From Solibacillus sp. FSL R5-0449 (GTDB lineage Bacteria > Bacillota > Bacilli > Bacillales_A > Planococcaceae), in assembly GCF_037975215.1 (NCBI RefSeq), contig NZ_CP150239.1:1898001-1962000 (forward strand): a stretch of 64,000 nucleotides of DNA, in the 5' to 3' direction. Below are positions 44,099-52,709 of this stretch, piece after piece; within the stretch, counting starts at the first letter, position 1; each line of letters opens with the position of its first letter. Below the pieces are notes generated by a model that saw only the letters and a program-made list of their open reading frames with translations, did no database searches and was not told where the DNA came from. Both the position numbers and the translations under genes were made by a program.

Positions 44099-44935
44099 TT
44101 AAAAAGTGCGTAACAACGATTTCATTCTCGCTTCAAAATCTGAATGTCCCCAATAAAGCATAGCGTTCTCAATACCTTCCTCATCTACTAAATGCTTTAC
44201 TAAAAGATAAGCAATATAATAACCAAGCCGGCTATAGCCAAATGTTTGACCCCCGTTAATCGAGAACCATTCTTTAAATATTTCAGCTGAAGTACATTGA
44301 GCTAAATCTTGCTGAAAAACATTGATAAAGGTTTTTGTATTTTCTTCACAAAAAGTCAGCCATTCTGGATCTTGTTGATATGCAAAATAAATATCCTGAT
44401 CTGCTGATACTACTAAAGTTGATAAGTATGTTGCTACGCCCTCTTGCAGTAGCCATGTGAATGGGTTACGCCATTGTATATCTTTTGCATCTATCCCGTT
44501 ATGTGTAGTAAAAAGGTGATGGACTGCATGGCCAAATTCATGTGCAATTATTACTTTTAGACCTGTCTCATTTTGCTCAAATTTTTCAACACAAAAAGCA
44601 ATATGAGGATCCATTGAACGATAAGTATAAGCATTCGAACCACCTAAACCGACAAAAATATAAACATCCTTAGTAAATTTTATCGGATACCGCTTTTCGT
44701 ACTCCTTTGTAATTTGAGGAGTTAGCGATTTTAATTTCTCGGTAATCCAGGACATTTGTTCAATTTTATTTGGATGAGCTTTTAATGCGTTTTCAAGTTT
44801 CAATTCCTTATTTTTACAATGATGATCAAAGTAATAGCTATAGATTTGAGGGTGTTGATTAAAATAATTTTCGTAGTACTCTTTGGAAGGTTCATAGTGA
44901 TTCAGAAATGGACTAGCTAGATCGTATATTTTCAT
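44099..44935 (-). CDS. Zinc metalloprotease-like protein (DUF2268-type)
   Basis: 278 aa, ATG at 44935 after GGAGACATCTTG. The zinc site HEFGHAVHH (about 133-141) and the downstream LLQEGVATYLS (about 162-172) provide His, His and Glu ligands, a gluzincin layout. No signal peptide, so probably cytoplasmic. It resembles predicted Zn-dependent proteases of the DUF2268/DUF5700 kind. Substrate unknown. Confidence 0.75.
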   Translation of the reverse strand: MKIYDLASPFLNHYEPSKEYYENYFNQHPQIYSYYFDHHCKNKELKLENALKAHPNKIEQMSWITEKLKSLTPQITKEYEKRYPIKFTKDVYIFVGLGGSNAYTYRSMDPHIAFCVEKFEQNETGLKVIIAHEFGHAVHHLFTTHNGIDAKDIQWRNPFTWLLQEGVATYLSTLVVSADQDIYFAYQQDPEWLTFCEENTKTFINVFQQDLAQCTSAEIFKEWFSINGGQTFGYSRLGYYIAYLLVKHLVDEEGIENAMLYWGHSDFEARMKSLLRTF

Positions 44936-44977
44936 CAAGATGTCTCCAATCTATTAATTAATGGTTTAAGCCATGAC

Positions 44978-45469
44978 TTATTCAAACTCCACTAAATCTC
45001 CAACTTTATATTCTTCTGTCACGATTTCCCCACCGTTGTCAATCCTTACTTCAAAAATAATCGTATTCAATGCCTCTCTGATTAATCCTTCATTTAATCC
45101 TTTAGAATAAAAGGAAAATTCCTGAGTATGCTTTGCGAAATTCTCACTCTCATTATTTTGTTCACCACCGCCGCCAAACCAATATCGGTCTGTAGCATCC
45201 AATGAATCAAGCGCTTCTTTCCAGCTATCGCTAAATGCAAAATGAACTTTCTGGCCAGCTACATTATTCACTTCTACGTTTAATATAAATTTTCTGAAAT
45301 CATCAATATGTGGATTTTCTAATTCATGTGTTCCAACTCGCTCAAATTCATCCTCGGTCAATGGTGAAATTATGGCTTCAATTGAAGTAGTAGGCTCTGC
45401 TCGAAAACTGCATGCAGTCAATATGAACAGGACGGAAAACACAACGAATAAAAATATGGTTTTTTTCAT
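44978..45469 (-). CDS. Putative lipoprotein, 163 aa
   Basis: ATG at 45469 after AGGGAGGGACAGT. Signal peptide with lipobox FILTAC (Cys about 20), then a domain of about 140 residues (ISPLTEDEFERVGTHELENPH, then DDFRKFILNVEVNNV and RIDNGGEIVTEEYKVGDLVEFE at the end) that looks like an immunoglobulin-like beta sandwich. No recognised family. It follows the GNAT gene at 45481 by 11 bp on the same strand. Confidence 0.65.
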   Translation of the reverse strand: MKKTIFLFVVFSVLFILTACSFRAEPTTSIEAIISPLTEDEFERVGTHELENPHIDDFRKFILNVEVNNVAGQKVHFAFSDSWKEALDSLDATDRYWFGGGGEQNNESENFAKHTQEFSFYSKGLNEGLIREALNTIIFEVRIDNGGEIVTEEYKVGDLVEFE

Positions 45470-45480
45470 ACTGTCCCTCC

Positions 45481-45933
45481 CTATAACTCTTTTGATAACC
45501 GAATCATATCGATACACTGGATGCCATTCTCGTAAATTTCTTCTGAGTAATGCTTAATGAAATAGTTATGATCAACTGAAACAATCCGAAAACCGCATTT
45601 TTGATATAACGCCAATTGCCCAATACTTGAATTTCCCGTACCAATTTCTATCGTCTTATAGCCCTTTGTTTTGGCTACACGAATGGCATCATCGATTAAT
45701 AATTTCCCGATCCCTTTTCCCTGATGTTCTTCAGCTACTGCTACATTGACTATTTCCACAGTTTTTGGTCTTGTCGGCAACAGGACATAGACACCAATGA
45801 TTTGCTCATTACTTTCAGCTACAAAACATTCTCCCTTTGCCAAATAATCTTCCACGATACTTTTAGAAGGGTCCGCGAGTAGTAATAATTCCATTGGCAC
45901 TTTTTCGGGTTTTTCCAACCTTCTAATCTCCAC
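45481..45933 (-). CDS. GNAT family N-acetyltransferase
   Basis: 150 aa, GTG start after AAGGGGGATAGCT. Motif A, VAEEHQGKGIGKLLIDDAI (about 66-84), contains the acetyl-CoA-binding Q-G-K-G-I-G loop. YQKCGFR (about 108-114) is motif B. Acceptor unknown. Confidence 0.88.
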   Translation of the reverse strand: MEIRRLEKPEKVPMELLLLADPSKSIVEDYLAKGECFVAESNEQIIGVYVLLPTRPKTVEIVNVAVAEEHQGKGIGKLLIDDAIRVAKTKGYKTIEIGTGNSSIGQLALYQKCGFRIVSVDHNYFIKHYSEEIYENGIQCIDMIRLSKEL

Positions 45934-45956
45934 AGCTATCCCCCTTTACTTCTCGG

Positions 45957-46148
45957 TTAATTTTGTTTATCACTTTCCTTTTCCAACTCTTTTACAATAT
46001 CATTACTTATATTTGATTTTTCTTCTTCAATCTTATATTTCTCTTTTATTAAAATTCCAAGTTCAGAATAATTAATCCCATGCTTTACCGCCAAAAAGAC
46101 AACGATGTAAAGTAAGAATCCTAAAAAAGCAAACGATAATAAATCCAT
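45957..46148 (-). CDS. Small membrane protein with charged tail, 63 aa
   Basis: AAGGAGAGGATTAC precedes the ATG. One transmembrane helix (about 5-21) followed by a highly charged coiled-coil-like tail (GILIKEKYKIEEEKSNI). Family unknown. Confidence 0.5.
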   Translation of the reverse strand: MDLLSFAFLGFLLYIVVFLAVKHGINYSELGILIKEKYKIEEEKSNISNDIVKELEKESDKQN

Positions 46149-46208
46149 GTAATCCTCTCCTTATATTATAAATTTTACCATAATTTAAGCGTCGAATTTG
46201 GTGAAAAC

Positions 46209-46239
46209 AAAAAACCAGATGGCTCAGTTCCATCTGGTT
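46209..46239 (-). terminator. Terminator of pirin gene
   Basis: AACCAGATGG and CCATCTGGTT pair, with TTTT after in minus orientation. Confidence 0.85.
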
Positions 46240-46266
46240 CATTGTAATAACGGGAATTTATCAGTT

Positions 46267-47139
46267 TTATTTTCTTACAGCTGGCGGTCCAAATTTCCCT
46301 AGCTGTAAATCACGGAATGCTTCTCTGATTTCTTCTTTAGTATTCATCACGAACGGTCCGCCTAGAGCGATTTCTTCTCTAATCGGTACACCTGAATAAA
46401 TTAAAACTTTAGAACGTGTAGTTGCTTTAATCTTTAGTTCGCTTGAATTGTCTTCAGAACCAGCTTCGTTATAAGAGATTGTAGCCGCTCCTGTTTTGGA
46501 GATTTTGGTCATACTTTCCCCAAACTCCATTTCACCTGCCAACATAAACAAGAATGAATTATGATTTTCAGGTAAGACATGCGTGTACTCAGCACCTTCA
46601 CGAAGCGTAATTTCGGTCATCGTAATCGGTACTAAACTTTGCATAGGTCCTGTTACCCCGGCAATATCCCCTGAATAAACTCGAACGAATCCCCCATCGA
46701 TATTAACTACAGGAGCATCTTCAACATAAATATTTTGATAAGACGTTTCTGTATGTTTTAAACTTTTCGGCAGGTTCAGCCAGAGCTGTAATGTATGAAT
46801 CAAGTCATCATCAAATGCTTCTTCCGCATGTCGAGCTGCCCAGCCAGCATTCATATATTGAACATCCCCGGCATTTAAAATGCTGTATCCGCCGGCATTA
46901 TCAATATGCTCAAGTCTGCCATCGACAACATAGGTTACCGTTTGAAATCCACGGTGCGGGTGATCAGAGAATACGCCACGTTTATACCAATCTTCTGCCA
47001 TTAAAATAAATGGATCGAATTCGGCGTTACGGTTGGGGTGTAGAATGAATCCTTGCTGGAGATGTGGATATCCATTTTTGTTGTACTCTGGATACCAAAA
47101 ACTTTTAATTTCTCTTTGAAAAGCTGTATTAGTTGCCAA
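46267..47139 (-). CDS. Pirin family protein
   Basis: 290 aa from the TTG at 47139, 7 nt after GGGAGG. A bicupin: the N-terminal cupin metal site HPHRGFQTVTYVVDGRLEHID (about 62-82; His, His, His and Glu or Asp side chains) and YMNAGWAARHAEEAF (about 96-110). The C-terminal pirin_C domain includes HVLPENHNSFLF and ALGGPFVMNTKEEIREAF near the end. Pirins bind iron; some have quercetinase activity and others regulate. The role here is unknown. It is monocistronic. Confidence 0.92.
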   Translation of the reverse strand: MATNTAFQREIKSFWYPEYNKNGYPHLQQGFILHPNRNAEFDPFILMAEDWYKRGVFSDHPHRGFQTVTYVVDGRLEHIDNAGGYSILNAGDVQYMNAGWAARHAEEAFDDDLIHTLQLWLNLPKSLKHTETSYQNIYVEDAPVVNIDGGFVRVYSGDIAGVTGPMQSLVPITMTEITLREGAEYTHVLPENHNSFLFMLAGEMEFGESMTKISKTGAATISYNEAGSEDNSSELKIKATTRSKVLIYSGVPIREEIALGGPFVMNTKEEIREAFRDLQLGKFGPPAVRK

Positions 47140-47202
47140 TTGTATTCCTCCCACCAAGGTTACTATGAATAAATTATTAGATCAAAAACTTCCAATTAAA
47201 GT

Positions 47203-47625
47203 TTATCGCATTTTCTCCGCTAACTCTAAAATTATGCCTTCAGGTCCTTGAACAAAGCATAGTTTATAAACATTATTGTAATTTTGGATTTCACTAATTA
47301 TTTCCGCGCCTTTCTTTTTCAACTTAGCAACGACCGTTTCAATATCTTCAACGGCAAAAGCGATATGGGTTTTTGGTGATTGCTGAATATTCGACAGCTC
47401 TAAGTCTGTATGAAACTTGACCAACTCTAAATTGGCTTGGCCATCCGACATTCCCAATAGGACAATCGTTGCTTTCACTTCAGCAAGCCCGGTGATACGC
47501 TCTGCCCATTTCCCATCCACTTCCCCTTCACCAAGCACTTCCAGCCCAAAGTCGTTGAAAAACTCTTTAACTTCTGCAAGGTTATTTACTATGATCCCTA
47601 CATGATCGATTTTGTGAATTTTCAT
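47203..47625 (-). CDS. VOC family (glyoxalase/epimerase-like) protein
   Basis: 140 aa, one vicinal oxygen chelate domain pair: IHKIDHVGIIVNNLAEVKEFF at the start (first metal His) and THIAFAVEDIETVVAKL (about 86-102), ending with GPEGIILELAEK (metal Glu). The layout resembles methylmalonyl-CoA epimerase and lactoylglutathione lyase-like proteins; the substrate is open. AAGGGGAATTAAAT precedes the ATG. Confidence 0.85.
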   Translation of the reverse strand: MKIHKIDHVGIIVNNLAEVKEFFNDFGLEVLGEGEVDGKWAERITGLAEVKATIVLLGMSDGQANLELVKFHTDLELSNIQQSPKTHIAFAVEDIETVVAKLKKKGAEIISEIQNYNNVYKLCFVQGPEGIILELAEKMR

Positions 47626-47689
47626 ATTTAATTCCCCTTTGCACTTAACTTACTTTTGCAATATAAAACAACTGTAGATTAATCTACCT

Positions 47690-47720
47690 AAAAAGAGGAT
47701 TTCCAAAACAACGAAATCCC
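47690..47720 (-). terminator. Terminator of the GNAT gene at 47742-48227
   Basis: GGATTTC and GAAATCC pair around a 9-nt loop, with CTCTTTTTAG after in minus orientation. Confidence 0.75.
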
Positions 47721-47741
47721 CCCTTATCATTAATCCATATT

Positions 47742-48227
47742 CTATTGCAGCTTGACCATGTTATACCAGCTGACGCCACCGTGCTGTGAATCGGAAATGC
47801 CGTGATTCATAAATCCGAGTTTTTCATAAAAAGGAACTAATTCCTGTTTGCATGTTAACGTGATTCCTTGACGTTCATTTTCAATTACGAGCTGCTCCAT
47901 TTTATCAAATAGTATTCGAGCGATGCCTTGTTTTCTTGCTTTTTTAGAGACAGCTACACCTAAAATACTCTGATAGCCGCCTTTTTTAGGATTTTCATTA
48001 ATCTCTTCAAAAAGATCATCCGTTATGTAGATTTGAGGAATTACTGGACCATTAATATAACCAACAATCTCTCCGTCTTTTTCAGCAACTATAAACGTAT
48101 CCGCAATCAGCTGGATTCTCTCCACAAAGGCTTCCCTTGTAGCCGCCTCTTCTTTTGTAAAGCCTTCATTTTCAATGACGATCAGCTCTTCTAAATCTGT
48201 CTTTTGCACATTTCTTAATGTAATCAT
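47742..48227 (-). CDS. GNAT family N-acetyltransferase (AANAT-like)
   Basis: 161 aa. LRNVQKTDLEELIVIENEGFTKEEAATREAF at the start and ILGVAVSKKARKQGIARILFDKM (about 89-111, motif A with R-K-Q-G-I-A) resemble the arylalkylamine acetyltransferase-like bacterial proteins. FYEKLGF (motif B) and a C-terminal GGVSWYNM follow. It probably acetylates small amines; the substrate is unproven. Confidence 0.87.
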   Translation of the reverse strand: MITLRNVQKTDLEELIVIENEGFTKEEAATREAFVERIQLIADTFIVAEKDGEIVGYINGPVIPQIYITDDLFEEINENPKKGGYQSILGVAVSKKARKQGIARILFDKMEQLVIENERQGITLTCKQELVPFYEKLGFMNHGISDSQHGGVSWYNMVKLQ

Positions 48228-48317
48228 GTTGTTCCTAACCCCTTTATCTGGCCAATTACTTCTAATTTTCTGTTGAGTACCTCAACTCGTTTTCCCAATT
48301 TATACAGCTCGCCCCCC

Positions 48318-49040
48318 TTATTCCGACCAATGCCCGTACGGAATGACTTTTATGGATTCGTCCTCTTCCAGCAGTTGTTTAAGTAGATAGTTATGTGCGC
48401 TTCCATATAAAATAACAGCTCGTTTTGTTTCAGGAAGAGTGGATTTTTTTATATTACGGACGATTTTTAAATTCCGGTAATACCAGTATTTCGTCACCCA
48501 CTCAAATGCAATTTTATCGTCGAGCTGCATTAAATCCACATAGACTTGATGATCATTTACATTGTATTGTTGTGTATTAATATATTTGTACAGTTCGATG
48601 ATATCCCCTTGCTGAATGATAGTAGAGAGCTTTTCGAGCACAAATTGTACACGGTTCATTATTTCCTCGAACTCTGTTTTCGATTGCCCTTCTGCTACGA
48701 GACCCAGATCGATCGATTCTTCCGGCTGCTCGTTCCAATCCACAGCATAAATGGCATCATGTCCAAGCTTTTTCGCTAACCGGAATCCAATTTGATAAAT
48801 CTCATTTTCTTTGAAATCTTCATTTACTTCTTCTACTTCTGCCGAGCGGTAAACTGAATTCAGATATTCTTGTAAATGAAATGGATATTCGACAAACACT
48901 TGATCCGCTTGGAACTTCGCAAGATCAATGGCCAACTTTTCAAAATCGCGATCATTATATTTCCTTTTATCCTTTACCGATAAAGTGTTCAAGTCTGAAG
49001 TATCGCTAAGGTGACATGTTCCGACTAATAGAATTTCCAT
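48318..49040 (-). CDS. DUF5694 domain protein (TraB/GumN-like)
   Basis: 240 aa from the ATG at 49040, after GAGGGAGCATTTAT. The family pattern is a beta strand LLVGTCHLSD at the start, FVEYPFHLQ (about 50-58), AIYAVDWNEQ (about 99-108) and the late VILYGSAHNYLLKQLL (about 210-225). The paired G-x-x-H elements at each end recall TraB/GumN/Tiki-type hydrolases, but catalysis is not shown for DUF5694. No signal peptide. Confidence 0.7.
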   Translation of the reverse strand: MEILLVGTCHLSDTSDLNTLSVKDKRKYNDRDFEKLAIDLAKFQADQVFVEYPFHLQEYLNSVYRSAEVEEVNEDFKENEIYQIGFRLAKKLGHDAIYAVDWNEQPEESIDLGLVAEGQSKTEFEEIMNRVQFVLEKLSTIIQQGDIIELYKYINTQQYNVNDHQVYVDLMQLDDKIAFEWVTKYWYYRNLKIVRNIKKSTLPETKRAVILYGSAHNYLLKQLLEEDESIKVIPYGHWSE

Positions 49041-49135
49041 ATAAATGCTCCCTCTATTCACCTGTTTTTAATAAGTTTTCATTCCTAAATCTAACTAAAT
49101 TTTAGCATAAATTTCCCAGGTGATATTACATTCAT

Positions 49136-49167
49136 AAAAAAATCAGCTTGAATAGCCCAAGCTGATT
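49136..49167 (-). terminator. Terminator of the sigma/anti-sigma operon
   Basis: AATCAGCTTG and CAAGCTGATT pair, with a seven-base T run after in minus orientation. Confidence 0.88.
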
Positions 49168-49174
49168 GTCTCCA

Positions 49175-49861
49175 TTAATTCCCCATTTGTTTTTCATTCA
49201 CGTAATCCAATACGGCACGAGCCTTTAAAAATTCTTCTTGTGCATCTGCAGGAACCATCTCTACTTTTGGTGGTGAAGAAACACCTAATTGTGCCATAAC
49301 TGTTTCAAAGGTTAATAACGCCTGAATATATTGCCCATATTCTTCAGGTGTTAAAATTTCTTTACTCGATGGCTGATTATTTAACTTATCAAAGTACGGT
49401 TGGATTTCATAAATGGCCGCTTTAACTTCCTTCAGTTTTTCTTCAGACACCTTAGAATAATCGATATTTCCGTTTTTATCGCCAAATTCAAGTTTTGCAT
49501 CTGTAATGACATGGAGTATTTCTTTAAACTGTTCGAATTGTTCTTTTCCGAGGTCACCTTTTGCCTGGGACAATTTTGCATCAAATAGTAAATAACTTTT
49601 CATTGTAATATTTGCTATATGTTTTTTCACATTATCAAACGATCCGTATAGATCATCTGCAAGTAAAGACTGATACGCAAATGCTCCAGTTGGAACCATT
49701 AAGCAGGCAGCCATGATCGTAATTGCAATTCGTTTTTTCACAAAACGTTTCACCGTTCCGCCCATTTCCGATTTGGCTTCCTTTATGCCTTTTTTGCTTC
49801 TTTCATGAAGCTGGAACGGGATTTCAATTTTATCTATATCCTCTTTAAAATGATTCCCCAT
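49175..49861 (-). CDS. DUF3600-type anti-sigma factor
   Basis: 228 aa. A cytoplasmic N-terminal segment (about 1-42) would bind sigma, a transmembrane helix follows (about 47-63, IAITIMAACLMVPTGAFAY), and the extracellular helical DUF3600 domain (about 70-228) is rich in Lys/Glu/Phe (KHIANITMKSYLLFDAKLS, EQFKEILHVITDAKLEF, KEVKAAIYEIQPYFDKL). The ATG overlaps the sigma gene end by 17 bp, giving a coupled sigma/anti-sigma pair. The signal it senses is unknown. Confidence 0.78.
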   Translation of the reverse strand: MGNHFKEDIDKIEIPFQLHERSKKGIKEAKSEMGGTVKRFVKKRIAITIMAACLMVPTGAFAYQSLLADDLYGSFDNVKKHIANITMKSYLLFDAKLSQAKGDLGKEQFEQFKEILHVITDAKLEFGDKNGNIDYSKVSEEKLKEVKAAIYEIQPYFDKLNNQPSSKEILTPEEYGQYIQALLTFETVMAQLGVSSPPKVEMVPADAQEEFLKARAVLDYVNEKQMGN

Positions 49862-50378
49862 AGTTCTCTACCTCCTTTAAATTTTGGCGAAGCTTATTCA
49901 GAGCACGGTACAAAATCGATTTGGCTGTTCCGAGCGGGATGTCCAGAATATCCGAAATTTCCTTTAACGTACGGTCATTATAATACTTCAGTAAAATCAC
50001 GCTTTTCTCATCTTCCTGCAAAATATCCATTAGTTCCCGTAACGATAAAGACATGGCAATATCTTCAACTCCTTCTTCCGTATGTACTTCAAACTGAGGT
50101 ATGAGTGGCACTACTTTTTTATTTTTATTAATTACGTTCAAGGCACAATTGATTGTAATTTTCATAAGCCATGTCTTGAAATATTCCGGTTTATTCAAAG
50201 TGCGAATATTTTTGAATGACTGATACGCTACTTCTTGAACAACATCTAAAGCATCATTTTTATTTTTTACATAGACATAGGCCATTCGATAAATATCTGC
50301 TTCATATTGTTGGAAAAGCTCTAAGTATGCTTTGTCATTTCCTTTTTGAGCTTTTTTTACTAAGCGCTTCATATTCAT
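49845..50378 (-). CDS. ECF-type RNA polymerase sigma factor
   Basis: 177 aa from the ATG at 50378, preceded by AAGGGAGGAATTGCG. Region 2 (YEADIYRMAYVYVKNKNDALDVVQEVAYQSFKNI, then EYFKTWLMKITINCALN) and region 4 (DEKSVILLKYYNDRTLKEISDILDIPLGTAKSILYRALNKL) are intact. A TGTCTAAT element (50419-50412) with AAAGCC 16 bp upstream is a weak candidate for its own ECF promoter. The group IIC intron ends about 40 bp upstream of that element, so the promoter is spared. Confidence 0.85.
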   Translation of the reverse strand: MNMKRLVKKAQKGNDKAYLELFQQYEADIYRMAYVYVKNKNDALDVVQEVAYQSFKNIRTLNKPEYFKTWLMKITINCALNVINKNKKVVPLIPQFEVHTEEGVEDIAMSLSLRELMDILQEDEKSVILLKYYNDRTLKEISDILDIPLGTAKSILYRALNKLRQNLKEVENYGESF

Positions 50379-50522
50379 CGCAATTCCTCCCTTCATTTTC
50401 GTTTTACATTTATTAGACATCCGAGAAGAACATTTGGCTTTAAAATTTTAAAATTATTTTTCTCATCATTGGCATTATTCAATCGAGTAGGAGGCTAGCC
50501 ATTAATTGGCTAGCCGACCTCT

Positions 50523-50561
50523 CACACCACCGTACGTACGGTTCCGTATACGGCGGTTCAA
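50523..50561 (-). ncRNA. Group IIC intron domain V
   Basis: A 39-nt hairpin with the CGC catalytic-triad context near its base and GTAC loop-proximal pairing. The stop codon of the maturase frame (50560-50558) lies inside its 5' strand. Confidence 0.88.
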
Positions 50562-51849
50562 TCTTTTGAGTATCTTCGCTCGTAAAGTTGGGACAGGTCT
50601 TTCAGTCCCCACTTTACGAGCCTTTTATTTGGAATGGCTTGGTGTAGAACCTCACTTCGTGATATTCGCCAGTATCCTTTTCTTGAATGTGCCGTTTTCA
50701 TGGCTTCATCATGTTGGATTCCGTATTGGCGTAATTTCGCATATTTTGTTCGTAGTAGTTTCCACCGTTTCCATATTAATTGACGTAAGCGATGATTTAG
50801 CCATGCTTGTATTTCTCTGATAAAAGTTTTCATGTTAGCGATACCATAGTAATTTATCCAACCAACCGTTGTTTGATTGATTCTTTTCACAATCTCACGA
50901 AATGTCCCTGTTCGTTTACGACTCGTCAGTATTCTTAGCTTATCTTTTAGTCGTTTCTTGGCGGACTTGATTGGTCGGTATCCTACTTTCCCGACAGATT
51001 TTGTAGATGAAACCCTAAGAATGTAGCTGCTGTTGCGCCACATACTTTACTTTTCTGCTCATTGATTGTGAGACCCAGTTCATCTTCGATAAAATTCTTG
51101 ACACTGGTCATGACGCGTTCACCTGCTCTTGGTGACTTTACATAAATCACAAAATCATCCGCATAGCGAATGAATCGGTGTCCTCGTTTTTCTAACTCTC
51201 TATCTAGCTTGTTTAAATACACGTTTGCTAGAATTGGAGAGAGTGGACCCCCTTGGGGTGTACCTTCTGTCGTTTCAATGAGGATGTCCTTGTCCAATAT
51301 GCCTGAGCGTAAGAATTTCCATATTAGCTTAAGTACTATTTTATCTGTTATGAATTCTTCCAAATAAGCTCGTAGTCGCTGGTGATGAATCGTATCGAAG
51401 TAACTTTTCAAGTCACAGTCCACCACTGTTCGATAACCTTCCTCGTAATATTTCTTAGCGAGGGCAATTGCCTGGTGTTGGTTTCGACCTTTTCGAAAGC
51501 CAAAACTTTTGTCTGAAAAGTGTGGATCAATTATTGGTTGGATGACTTGTAGAATGGCTTGTTGAACAACTCTGTCCAATACACATGGTATACCTAGATA
51601 TCGTTTGGAGCCATTCGCTTTTGGGATAGCTACTCGTTTCACTGGTTGAGGTTGGTAGGAACCATCTTTTAATTTCCTTTTCAATGGTTCCTCATATTTT
51701 ATTAAATGCGCCTTCAGTCCATCAACCGTGATACCGTCGATTCCAGGTGCTCCTCCATTTCCTTTTACTTTCTTATATGCATTCCATAGGTTTCTATGGG
51801 ACGCAATTCTGTCAATTAAATTGATACTTTCTTGTTTCTTCATTTCCAT
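50558..51849 (-). pseudogene. ltrA: Group II intron reverse transcriptase/maturase, frameshifted
   Basis: Frame 1 (51849 down to about 51000) encodes MEMKKQESINLIDRIASHRN, RT domains with GGAPGIDGITVD, the TPQGGPLSPILANVYL block and the catalytic RYADDFVIY. At a T4/A4 run (50999-51002) the frame changes. The downstream frame carries KVGYRPIKSAKKRLKDKL, the maturase X domain TVGWINYYGI and the C terminus to 50558. Adding one A to that run restores a typical IIC protein of about 430 aa without endonuclease domain. As read, it cannot make a full protein, so mobility would need help in trans. A sequencing error is possible. Confidence 0.88.
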
Positions 51850-52372
51850 GTTTACATCCCTACACGCTCTTATATACTCTTTCGCTTCCAGCTTATCCCT
51901 CTATAAGTAGCCATCTATTCGGTCTATACCTTGATGTTTTCTGTGTTTTGGCGGGATGTCTCCACCTCCTTGTTTCTTTCAAGATTTAAAAGATTGTTCG
52001 GCCCTTCATCTTCGGTCGAAGACTACTATGGCTTCTGCTGACTTCTCTTGATTCATCCATTTATCACTAAACAAATTGTTAATTGAATAACCCTTAAGAG
52101 ACCTCCCCGGGTAAGCACAACCGCCTTCCTCTCATGTAACTGCCAGATTTACTGTATGGGATTTGGGCAGTATTGGACTTCGCTTTGTTTAGCAAGCTCA
52201 TCCGTCCCAAGTCAGCCTTTTATCTGATTTCTGTTCGTCAGTTCGAGAGTTTGCGTCCGACTTCCTTCAGATTCCACGTCACCATGGACACCCTTGTCTT
52301 TCGCTAACAGTTCCTACTGCCAAGCCTGTAGTGGACTTTCACCACCAGGCTGTTGTGCATGCCGGGCACACT

Positions 52373-52406
52373 AAAAAAACGCTTCCCTTATTACGGAAAG
52401 CGCCTT
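52373..52406 (-). terminator. Terminator used as intron target
   Basis: AAGGCGCTTTCC and GGGAAGCGTT pair, followed by seven T in minus orientation. It ends the 71-aa gene at 52422-52637, and the intron begins one base after the T-tract. Confidence 0.9.
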
Positions 52407-52421
52407 AAATATTATAAGCTA

Positions 52422-52637
52422 TTAACTTTTTCGTTTCTTTAAAAAAAATAAAAATATAAGTTGGACGATGGTAATGAAAATAAACACTACACCTAACAAT
52501 GCCAAGGAAAGCCATCTAAGCTCAGATGTTTGGACTACACCTGCAGCATCTACTTCTCTAAAATAAATAAATATAGCTAAGCCACTAAACAAGACAAGCC
52601 AAACCCCATTAATAATTATCCACCATATTTTCTTCAT
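52422..52637 (-). CDS. Small membrane protein, 71 aa
   Basis: Two transmembrane helices (about 5-26 and 42-66) and a basic tail (LKKRKS). GGAGGGAAATGA precedes the ATG. No recognised family. Its terminator is the site of intron insertion. Confidence 0.55.
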   Translation of the reverse strand: MKKIWWIIINGVWLVLFSGLAIFIYFREVDAAGVVQTSELRWLSLALLGVVFIFITIVQLIFLFFLKKRKS

Positions 52638-52709
52638 TCATTTCCCTCCATAAATATACCTACGAAGGGAAACCAAATAAGTTTCATATACTATACAGAA
52701 AATTTCCAT

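Larger units (their letters stand above)
50482..52371 (-). mobile_element. Group IIC intron, about 1.9 kb
   Basis: In minus orientation it starts GTGTGCCCGGCATGC at 52371, immediately after the T-tract of a terminator, and ends ...CTACTCGAT at 50482. Domain V (50561-50523) reads GAACCGCCGTATAC...GTACGTACGGTGGTGTG, almost identical to the Oceanobacillus iheyensis IIC intron. Domain VI is the GGCTAGCC hairpin with the branch-point region CCTACTCGAT. Insertion behind a terminator hairpin is the hallmark of IIC introns. The ribozyme looks complete; the encoded reverse transcriptase is frameshifted. Confidence 0.93.
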
